Assembly: GCA_946811185.2 (NCBI GenBank)
Contig: OX328110.1
Coordinates: 14,612,516 to 14,676,515, forward strand
Length of the DNA: 64,000 bases
Direction of reading: 5' to 3'
Source of the DNA: Hippopus hippopus
Lineage: Eukaryota; Mollusca; Bivalvia; Cardiida; Cardiidae
Shown: positions 34,701-46,700 of the stretch, in pieces
Position numbering within the stretch: the stretch's first letter is position 1
Layout of the letters: each line of letters begins with the position of its first letter
Notes under the pieces: model-generated
Seen by the model: only the letters and a program-made list of their open reading frames with translations
Databases searched by the model: none
What the model was told of the DNA's origin: nothing
Position numbers and translations under genes: made by a program

Positions 34701-37700
34701 GCAGTGATTAACTCTTTCGCACACAACACATCTTCAGACTTGTCTAAACTGAGAGCATGTACAGGTGCCAATTAAGATAAAACTTAAAAGATGGTGTATG
34801 TATTTGTCTTTGAAAGGGAAGAAAATAATGAGGAAAAAGGAGAAAAGCTGATTACCAGCATTTTGCCCTTTTCCCACAATGTTTTCCAAAGCCTTCTTCC
34901 CAGGCTCAGTAAATATTTGGATTGTTTGGTAAAAGAATAAACCTATCGGTACACACTGTTTATTGATAATGGTTTTTTACACAGCTTTCAACAGTTTTTC
35001 AATCATACCGCTGCTTCAAATAGCTGATTTGCATTTTCTCTTTGTTTTCACCAGTGCTAGGCTGGAGCTGATAACACAACCAGCTACAGCATTTGGTCCA
35101 AACCCATTACCATTTGATAACAAATTCAACATCTAAGCCACAGAGTCAACACTGTTCATTATTCCGAGAGAGTTTCTGCCAGAAACAGCCTTGACATTGC
35201 AATTAACAAAGTCATTTCGTGCTTGTTTCATTTACTTAGCCGACAAACAATGATTTCTGCACTTAGCAGACAAACAGTGATTTCAATGGCAAGTTACTCT
35301 AGTTACACTTTATAGTAAATCACTGTGTAAAGGTCGTTTGACAACTAAACAATTATCTACCCTGCTGTTTATGTTGAAAATTACATGAAAAAGTCTGGTC
35401 CTTTACGCAATATGAAATAAAAATAGTTTTACTGAACAGTCCATGAAATATCGTATTTCCAATTGGCATGCTGTGCTAACAGCAAGGACAAAATGTCTTG
35501 TTTGTTGTTTAAAGTCAAACTGGAAATTTCAAGGCCAAATCAATTGTTATGCCGCAGAGTCAGACTAAATGCAACTTTGCCAACAGATTGGATAAAGATA
35601 AGACTACACAGAATGTGCAATCTGATCTTGGATCTACACTTTGCAATACAGTGAACTGTAAGATTTTCACAGCAGAAAGAACCTTGAAATGTCTATTTTG
35701 GAAATTTACATTTGATTTATTTACCAGTTTATGTGGTCCCGTTTAACTCTTAACCAAACAGTAAAATTTTAGACTGATTGAAAGTGTTGCAGACAACAAA
35801 TTAAAGCAGACTCAAATAATGGAATATGTCATTGAAAGGGTGGAAAACATTGTGGGAAAAGGAGAAAATGCTGGTTACCAGCATTTTCTCCTTTTCCCAC
35901 TTAGTTTTCAAAAGGCCTATCTCCACAGGGTCGTTTAAACTCGGGATTGTGTGGTAAAGGGTTAAGGCACCTTTCACAATTTTAGTTGCCTCTGAAGCCC
36001 GTGTTGATCAATATCAGACTGCAAAAATGGTCCAGTCTGATCTTTGACCTACTCTGCCTGCTTTGCTGAGACATTCTGAATAAAAGCAACCTTGAAACCA
36101 TAATCAATTTAGGTCCCATCCCTTATCTGAAAGTGTATGATGGTTAATATGTGGCTTTAAGAATTAACAGTATTACTATTGTGGACAGTTTTGAATAATC
36201 TTTTACCATTATTTTTTTTTTCATTTATCTGTTCTTTACAGCTTTAAAAAAAAATCTAGGGAAAAAGAGAAAATGCTTATTATTAGTGAAAACCCCCTTT
36301 TTTTCCAAAAATGCTTCCATATTATCGTAGACTGACATTTACTTTCCTTACAATGATTGCCTCTCATGTGATTTCTCATAATTTTCAATCCTTACATTGC
36401 AAAATAAATGAAATAAATATTTCAAAAAAATATACATAAATAAGAGCAATTCCAAGGTTGCTTTTGTCCAGGATGTCTCAACAAAGTGGACAGTGTAGAT
36501 CAAAGACAGGACTACAGGTTTTTGTGCAGTCTAATCTTGACACGTGTATATGCTGGCAACAAGGGCAACCTTAGTTGTGAAAGGTGCCTTTAAGGTTCAT
36601 AGCTCTTAGTCTGTACCATTACAGGTTATGATCAGACAGCATCAACTGTGCTAAATTTCTAAAATTCTGTTCTGTCAGATCATTTTTTTTTTTTGAAAAA
36701 TGTCTTAGGAAATCATGTGGCAGATTCACAAGGACAATATTCGAGAGTTGACCAAATAGAAGCCTTCACATATAAATAAATTACAAGTGGCTCAAATGAT
36801 AGAAATTGCCTTACAAATGGTAGAGAACATTGTGGGAAATGGGGAAAATGCTAGATACCAACATTCTTTCCTTTCCCCACAAGGTTTTTCAAAAGTCTTT
36901 TTCATCACAGAACTTAAAACTTTGGATTGTATGGTAAGAATTCAATCTGTAAAAAAAAAGAAGAAACATAGCTGAATACAGAATTTTCTAGTAAAAATCA
37001 TACCTTCATTGCATGTTTCAGATCTGTTGACTTCTCTTGCAGACGTAAAGTGACACCTTTTACATAAAACAGTATCATTTCACACTGAGTAAAATAGTTG
37101 GTTACCACGGCTACAAATATGGAATTCACCACCATTATTCCAAATAGTTCCACGCCAAATATCAACCAATGAACAGTAGCCCTGAAAGTTATAATAAGGG
37201 GTTGATGAGAGTCTGAAACATTGTACTGACCCTTGACCTTTAACAAAATAATTCTGCATTTTTACAACCTCAACAGAGAACGTTTTTAAAAACACTTTTG
37301 ATCTATACCATCCACTCTTTAAGTTATGCCTATAACATGTGCCATGCTCTGGCAAAAGGGGGCTTTATGCATCTCATTAGTGCATTATACCACATAAGTC
37401 ATCATGTGACTATGGATCCATAAAATCCATTAAGTCTAACAATCAACTGGATCTGAAGGTAGAATGGTCCTTGGACATGTATAAATTTACTATATGCAAA
37501 AAGTTTCAGCCCATGTCAGCCTGCACGGACTGTGCAGGTTGAAGGTTGACATTGGTCGATACTTTTTGCAGATGTATTAAGCCCCCTCTTCACAGAACAT
37601 GGCTCATATAATTTTTCACATGTTAACGAGGATTGTATTTTTAGCCATTGTATGAGGTCAAGTTCATATATTTGGGCGTCTAGGTAATTTATGGCAATTC

Positions 37701-40700
37701 ATCCATATTTTACAATGATATTTTCTATCACTTGCTGTAAATTTTTTCAACAATGTAATGAATTAAAACAAAAGTCATTCATTACAAATAAATACCATAT
37801 ACAAGGGCTGGTTGATAAGTTTTGAGCCTCATATAAGGGTTTGACTTCTGGCGGACATATTGCATTATTTTTAACATAATCCCCGTCAGTATCTACGAGG
37901 GCTGTTCCGAAATTATGGAGACAACGCTTATAATATGAGAAATATATGGCTTACAAACAAAATATCACACATGACAAATACTTTTTTATTTTATACACAC
38001 CAAATATCAGGCCGCTTGGTCTTCTGTATGAGTGTGCAGGACCCGTCGGAAACATACCACCTTGCTCGGTATGAAGTGCAATGGCGTTTTGAACATGACG
38101 TCCTATCAACATTTCTGCGCATTTACACTAGTACAAGTCATTCCCTTTCAAAATAAACACTGTTCAATCAAACTTCATATGTCGCTGAACCCATTTGTTG
38201 TACAGTTTTACATCATTCATTATCTAATTACCTCACTACATTTAGTGCTGCAGTCTTCAATTCACTGAAAAATTGAACTGGGACTTGACATGTTGAAAGA
38301 CGTCAATCGTCAGTCCCCACCTCCTTTTGTGATGTAAGGAGATGATGCATCTTTCACAAACCGATTGCGCCACCAATAAACAAGAGCCCGAGACATGCCT
38401 CTTCTGCTCCGTGTCATGTCTAACATCTTTTTTTGTTTCAATAGGAGTTTTTCCAAGCTCGACACAAAACTTTATGTAAGCTCCCTGCTCCGCCTTTATG
38501 TCTTTATCCATTTTGTTGCTGTTTCTTTGGTAGCATGAACTTCCGGAAGCAGTCAAAACTTGTTTATCTATTAAATGAACTTAATGAAACTTTACCAGGA
38601 ATTTGACAGAATAACACAGTGTATATGGCATCATTGTAATTGACTTTTCCCTGCTATTTTAATATCATTCAAGGTTTTATTCAAGTGCGATTTATCTGAA
38701 CTAACTCATTTTTATGGTGAGCTCCAGTTACTCGCATCTCTTGATGATTTTAAATGATATACAATTATAACATGTAACCAATACAGATTTCATTTAAGTC
38801 TTTCAATGTATTAAAGATGAATTCACTTTTATGGAAAATTTTATGTACATATGTTAAGTTTTTCTCTAAATACATACATTGTCTCAATAATTTCTGAACA
38901 ACCCTTGTATACACTTTAGCAAGCTACATGTAAAGGCCTCAATGCCACCTTTAAAGAACTCCTGTTTCTTAACCCTTCAGAAAGTCCGCCACTGCATGTT
39001 TGACATCATCATCTGACTTAAAGTGGGTACCAGAAATATCCTTTTATTCAGTTGAAAATAGATGGAAGTCAGATGGAGCAAGATAAGGCAAATAAGGCGG
39101 ATGCTAAAAAATTTAAAGCCAAAATTGTTACTGGCACCCTTGGCAATGACAGACTTGTGAACAGGAGCATTGTCCTGGTGAAACAAAAGTCGATTGCCTT
39201 ATTTTGTGTGCTACAGATAAACTGCCCAAATGACACGAGTCTTTGGGTACATCTGAAAAAAGGCATCCTGCTTTAACTCCTTCAATAAAAGGCTCACAAC
39301 TTACCAATCAGTCCTCGTAATATTGTTCCAAGTTGATAAGGGAGACAATTTGTTGATTAGAGGTCAAGGGGTTCAGAAAGTAAACTGACATACCCAGTTT
39401 TTATGAAGAGGGCCATCTTTGGAAAGTCAAAAGCCCATTCATACAGGCACTGCATACCCATAGTAATTACTACCCAGAATGCACTCACAAAGAAAAATGC
39501 TCTGGAATGATAAAATGGAGTGACAGGTTGGTTGTATAACATGGTTTTTGGTGATTTTACACTTTACCACAAAATCTTGACTTTTAAGAACCCTGACAAA
39601 AAAAAGCTTTTAAAAACATAGTGGAAAAAAGAGCATTCTTCGCCTTTTTTCAACCATGTTGTCTACCCTATAAAAAAAAACAAATTTTATCATTTGAATG
39701 TTATTTAATTTTACATCTGCAAAATACCTTGATTTTGGACAAGGGGCCTTAAAACTTGGATTGTAAGGTAAACTGTAAAAGAGGGAAAAAGGAAATTCTT
39801 TTAATGGATTGGCTGACAATATTTTGCAAAAAGCATGTAAATTTTGAATAATGGGAAAAATGCAACTGAAATACTAGTACATGTATTACTGATGGAATCT
39901 TACAATATCAAAGCAGTGGAGACATATTGGTATGTTTACTTGTATATGTGAAGCTACAGTCTGTTCACTTGACATACTTTGTCATTTAACCCAATACCAC
40001 ACAATCCCTAGTTTCAACGACCTTAACCCTTTACCAAACAATTCCTGGTTTTTACGACCCTGAGATAGAAGCCTTTTGAAAACATTGTGGGAAAAGGAGA
40101 AAATGCTGGTAACCAGCATTTTCTCCTTTTCCCACAATGTTTTCTACCATGCTGGAAACAAATTTCAATTTTTGAGTTTCGTTTATTTTGTCGTCTGCAA
40201 GTGCTTCCAATTTAGACCAGTCTAAAATTTTGTCGTTTGGTAAAGAGTTAAGAAAAATGGCCTTTGAAAACATTGTGGGAAAAGGAGAAATTGCTGGTAA
40301 CCAGCATTTTCTCCTTTTCCCACAATGTTTTCTACTTGTCCAAAGACAATTTTTAACTCCTGAGTCACGGTTAATTTGTCATCAGCAAATGTTATGAATT
40401 TGGACAAGTCTAAAGTTTTGTCGTTTGGTAAAGAGTTAAGAAAAATGGCCTTTGAAAACATTGTGGGAAAAGGAGAAATTGCTGGTAACCAGCATTTTCT
40501 CCTTTTCCCACAATGTTTTTTACTTGTCCAAAGTCAATTTTTTGATTTCTGAGTCACGGTTAATTTGTCATCAGCAAATGTTATGAATTTGGACAAGTCT
40601 AAAGTTTTGTCGTTTGGTAAAGAGTTAGTTGATTATAACTGAATTTACTTTAGCATGGACTCCAGAGGTGGTGCAAAATTTAATATTTTTTACATACCCA

Positions 40701-43700
40701 AATTTATTCCATGAGTACTTACACTTGGGTAAGTGAAAGGGTTTGACCACACCATAACAAATTTACTTACTGGTACATGAGTGAATTAACTAGTGCAAGT
40801 AAACGATTGCATATAAATGTGTGAAATGAAAGGTAAATGGGTAAGTCAGTAAGAGCATCACAAGCGGGTGTAAACACTCAGCTGCATTTCTTGATTTTCA
40901 GGGAACACTGAAATTTGAAAAGGGGCATAATTGTGTCAAAAATACTTTGATGGCTACCTACCCTTGTTGTATGGGTTCCCCTTTCAATAGTGCACAAATT
41001 GTCCAAGTCTAGATCAACTATCTTTAGTAACTAGAGCTGTCACTGAATGTGACTTAATACCCCCGCCAGCGCTTTGACAGAAACAGGCAATTTAACAAAA
41101 AATTTTCTAAGTTCAAGGGGAGATTACCTTTGAATCATAGGGAGTAGATGATTGAAAACTGCGTCTTGCACAACTTCAGTATATGATCAATGTGTCAACA
41201 AACTTTCAATACAATAGCAGCAAAACTGTAAGAGGAGTTTGCAACACAAAATTACTAGTATTTTGTACACAGATGGACACACGGACGGACAGACAGACAG
41301 GCTGATTCAAGTATACCCCCGAAAACATTCGTTTTGCAGGGGGTATAATGAAAGATTTTATAAAACATAAAAGTTTTTGAAAATGTCATAATTTTGCTTG
41401 ACAATGATGACAATGCCAGGGCTATGATAATACCAGAATGCTTTCTTCAACCTAAAAATTCATGAAAAAGAAACTTTGATCATGTGAACAGACTTACCTC
41501 ATATTTCTAATCATTTTTTGTTGAGATGCTGATCTGTTGTAATTAGGTGTAGCTTGTAAAAATACCTGCAAGTAAAATATTAAATATTTATTTAATGTTT
41601 TTCGGTAGTTTATCAAAAAAATAACGGTGGAATATTGTTCGATATTTCATAGTTACGACTGGTGAAAAATACCAATTTTATTTTCTAACTCTTCAGTTGA
41701 AGGCGGAAACAGTAGTCCCTACATACTAGGTCCCTAGGTAAACAGTGCGTGCCACTGAACCAGATGAAAATATGACATAGTTTATCCTACATTTCTCGCA
41801 CTTTATGTAATATTGTAATATGTTGTTATGTGGATTGGGTACGTCACAGGGAATTACCGAAAGAACTGTACTGGATATTGATGTAAGTCCCCCAAAAGAG
41901 GGTAAGAAGCATGAAATAAATAGAATGTTTGTGGTTTTTTTGGTGAAAGATTGAAATTTTTTTCTTCTCATGAACATCATCGGTAATATTTTCGTGAGTG
42001 GCTGTTAAGCCACTCGTGAAAATATTACAGATAATGTTCACTGAATAAAATAAATTTCGAATTTGCACCGAAAAAAACAAGTATCCTCCATTTTTTTCCT
42101 CCTTAAATTATTCATAGAGCATATGACAAGATAAATTCCGAGACAGCATCAGCATCTGAGCCACATGTGATTTCTCATCAGCATATGCTATCAATATGGA
42201 TGTGTCCAAAATTTTCTCGTTCAGAGAAGAAGTAATTACAGAGCCATCAAAACTACAGAGAAGGTTATATTGTACTTACGGACTCCATAAGAGCATAGAG
42301 CTGTTCACTTTCTTGTACTCTAAAATGATATAATCCCATGGCAAAGGCAACAAAATGGAGTAAATTTGGTATAACATATGTAGTCACAATATGTTCACAG
42401 GCTAATGGATAGGTTTTCTGTGAATGTGTGAGATTCTTTGGAGGGACCTGCGTCATTGCTGGGTTCAATGGGTAAAATGGATAGGACCCCGAGGTAGTGG
42501 TGTTAGGGTCCATTGTTGTGGGCTTTGTTGTGGTTGTCGTTGTCACAACCTGTAATATCAATGATGGCATGTTTAACCTAACATTCAAAATCTTTAATGA
42601 GATGAAAATATTTTGTTACAGGTTTTTATACGGATTTCACTGCCAATTTCAACGTTATTTATATTATATTGCAGCAGCCATTCTTGGGAGGCATGTACTT
42701 TTAGTAACAATCTTTCGAAGCCACAGGCTACTTTCCCATAAAAACATTGTCAAAACCAGGTTAAGGGGTGGGAAAGGAATGAACTCTGTCTCAATGACAA
42801 AAATCAATTCTCAGGGGGAATGTTACCAAGCTGGAAATTGAACCAACTACCCCGGGCTGGTTTCAAGTGCGTTACATTACTGAGCTATCTGACTTGGCTT
42901 TCATAAAGAAGATTAACTCTTTACCAAACAATCCCTGGTTTTCATGACTCTATGAAAGAAGCCTTTTGAAAACATTGTGGGAAAAGGAGAAAATGCTGGT
43001 AACCAGCATTTTCTCCTTTTTCCACAACGTTTTCTACCCTTCCCAATACAAATTTCAATTTTTGAGTCACTTTAATTTTGCTGTCTGCTAATGCTTACAA
43101 TTTGGAACAGTCTAAAATTTTGTCGTCTGGTAAAGAGTTAAACAATTCAAATTGTCCAAATTCAAACCAATTGCAGATGATAAAGTAAACATGACTCAAG
43201 AATTGAAATTTGTTTTGGGAAAGGTGGAAAACACTGGGAAAAGGCTTTTTCTTCAAGATCATTAAAACTTGTTATTGAGTTGTAAAGGGTTACACTGTTA
43301 CAATGCCAAAGCTTCTATTGTCAAAATATCTCACAATAAGAAGTCTTTACCAAACGACAGATTTTGTACTCAAACAAATTGAAACCATTTGCAGATGACA
43401 AATTGAAGGTAGCTAAAAGGATGATATCTGTCTTTGATAGGATAGAAAACACTGTGGGAAAAGGAGAAAATGCTGGTTACAGAAGTTTTCAAAACGCTTC
43501 TTCTCCTGGGTAGTTAAAACTCAGTACTGTGTGTTATAGGGTTAAACACTGAAGATTTCAGATCAGAATGCAGCTTTAATGTATTCACAAACGAACATTT
43601 AAAAGCAGCTTAATCCTTTCCCAAACAATCCCTAGTTTTCGCGACCCTGAAAAAGAAGCCTTTTGAAAACATTGTGGGAAAAGGCAAAAATGCTGGTAAC

Positions 43701-46700
43701 CAGCATTTTCTCCTTTTCCCACAATGTTTTCTACCCTCCCAGAACAAATTTCAGTTTTTGAGTCACATTAATTTTGTTGTCTGCAAATGCTTTCAATTTG
43801 GACCAGTCTAAAATTTTGTCATTTGGTATAGAGTTAAATGATACTTTGTCTTTCAAAGGGTAGACAACAATAAGGGAAAAGAAGAAAAGGCTTGTTGCAT
43901 TTATTTTCTTCTTTTCTCATGATGTCTTTACCCTTTACCAAACAATCCCATGTTTTAACCTCCCTGATGAAGAAGGCTTTTGCAAAAATTGTGGGAAAAG
44001 CAGTACATGCTGGTAACTGGCATTTCTCCTTTTTCCCATAATAGTTTCTAAACTTTCAAGGGCAAAAATCTCATAATTTGTGCAACATTTGTTATATGAA
44101 AATGCTATCAATTTGGAAGGGTAAAAAATTTTGTCATTTAGTAAAGTGTTACACTGCTATCTTCCTTATGGTCACATAAACACAGGATTGTTTAGTAGTG
44201 GGTAGAAGGAGCTCCAAGTCCTTTGTACAATATTCTTGCAAAGCCACAGGCTGCTTTACCGCACAACCATTTTAAAAATAATGATCAGCAGTGAGAGAGG
44301 CATGAATCCTGTCGCAATGGCTATAATCAATCTTCATAAAGAAATTTGACAAGCCGGGGATTCAAACAAGCAATCCCCTGGTTTCAAGTCACACATGCCA
44401 CTGACTGTGTCACTATTTTTGGCTTTCCATTAAAAGCTAAAGCTGTTAACCCTGTACCAGACAACACATATTTAGCCTTTTCCAAATTGAAAGCATTTAC
44501 AGACGACAATTACAATGTTCCTCAAATGGTGCAACTTTTCTTTGATAGGGTAGAAAACATTGTGGGCAAAGGAGTTAACCCTGTACCAGACAACACATAT
44601 TTAGCCTTTTCCGAATTGAAAGCATTTACAGACGACAATTACAATGTTCCTCAAATGGTGCAACTTTTCTTTGATAGGGTAGAAAACATTGTGGGCAAAG
44701 GAGAAAATGCTGGTTACCAGCATTTTCTCCTTTTCCCACAATGTTTTCAAAAGGATTTTTTCCCAGGGTTGTTAAAAGTTGGTATTGTGCAGTAAAAGGT
44801 TAATGAAATGGTTTCAAAAATTAAGTGTTCAATGAGGGTGGAAATGGGCAAAGACATAGGGTCATGCAGAACTGTACAAGCAAAACAAACTCAACACTTT
44901 ACCCTGGTATCCTTGACGATGTTCAGTTTCCACTGACATGCAACTATTTCATAAACATACGTATACAACAACAACAATACAATTAACATTGGGTAGAGTG
45001 TGTTCAAACATCGCCAGCCTCGACTACCACTGTTAATGTATTCTCGGCCAAACCCACGCCATCCTATCTGTAATACAAAACAGTGACATGCGCAGGTATA
45101 TAATATTAACATTTATAACTATTGTTCTTCTAACAACTATGAAGCAAGTATCTAATAATGCTTTACATGTACATATATAAGAGCTTAGTAAAGATATGGT
45201 ATACAGAAGATAAAATCAATGTTAGTCAATGAAGTTCAGCAATACACATTTCAAGAAATGATCAGAACAATTTTTTATTTGACATGATGTTTTCTGTAGC
45301 TGTATTGTGGCAAATGTGACACCACACATCAACAGGAGTTACCAAGTTTGCACTTACCACCATCAGTAATTTCCAATATGGCCGAAGAACCTGCCTTTTA
45401 CAGCGTTTTAAATGTGTTGTGGTTAAGTTCAAACTTTCTTCTCCATCAATGTCTGCAATCTACGAAAAAGGGGAAATATTTAAAAGAAACATACCAGTAA
45501 TTGTATTTATAACACGCCTTAAACTTTTACTGCGGTAAAGGAGAATAATTAGGTATTGAAATTTGAGATGCCCAAGCTCTAAGAATCTCAAACCACTGGT
45601 CTCCTGTTTTCCAAATTGTATAAATTTACATCAGCTCTGAGTAAACTGGCACCAGTTGATCTAGAACTAGAGTTTGAAACACAGCAGACATGTTCTAATT
45701 CTTGTCAATATGTAATAGTATATGGTATTCATTATGTTACTTTTAGTAACATCATTTAACTTGTTCACAGACAACAAAATTTTAGACTCACTGATATCGG
45801 AAGCATTACAGACAACAAATCAAAACTTGTCTAACTGACAAGAACTTTTCTTTGAAATTTATGATGCATCATGCCAAGAATCTCAAAAATATTGGTCCCT
45901 TGTTTTTTAATACTTAACTCACATCGACTCTGAGTGTACTGGAACCAGCTGACTTAAAATGATTTTGATTTACAACTGGAATACTATAATTCTTGACGCT
46001 AAGTAATGGAATGGTATTCATTATGCAATTTCAAATAACATTTATGCAATGAAATTTGATATGCCACACAGTCACTCAGGTCCAAGAATTTTAAAACAAT
46101 GGGCTCCCGTTTTGGAAAATTAACTCACATCAACTCTAAGTGTACTGGAACCAGTTGATCTTGAACTGGAGTTTGACATGCTACTGGCATGTTCTAATTC
46201 TTTACTGTTGTGTATATCATCTCCTGGGGAACAGGGTATATTGGATTTCATACTAAAGGTACCATCCTGGTCTTTCTTAGGTGAGGTGACATAGCCCGGG
46301 TTTATTATACCTTTAACCTCCCCTGGATCAGTGTCCTGAAACAAGACAATGAAAGAATTGTTTAACTTGAGTTTTCATACCAGGTTTCTTTCAGAAGGTG
46401 CTGACCTGGTCTTTCTCGGGTAAGGTGATATAAGGTGAGTTTAGCTATTTCTTCATCCAAAAAAACAGTTTCCTGTGATAAGAGCAGGAACATCTCATTT
46501 ATTCAATTCTTTACCAAAGGACAAAACTTTAGACTGGTCAAAATTCAAAGCATTTGCAGCCTACAAATTACATATCAATCAAATGTTCAGATTTTTCTGA
46601 GATAGGATAGAAAAAGTTGTGGGAAAAGGAGCAAATGCTGGTTACCAGGCTAAATATCAGCATTTCTCCTTTTCCCCCAATGTTTTCAAAAGCATTCTTT

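Noticed and set aside
44346..44795. 149-codon plus-strand open frame
   Set aside because: It runs through a MITE-A with a duplicated head; the repeated peptide is a translation of the repeat.
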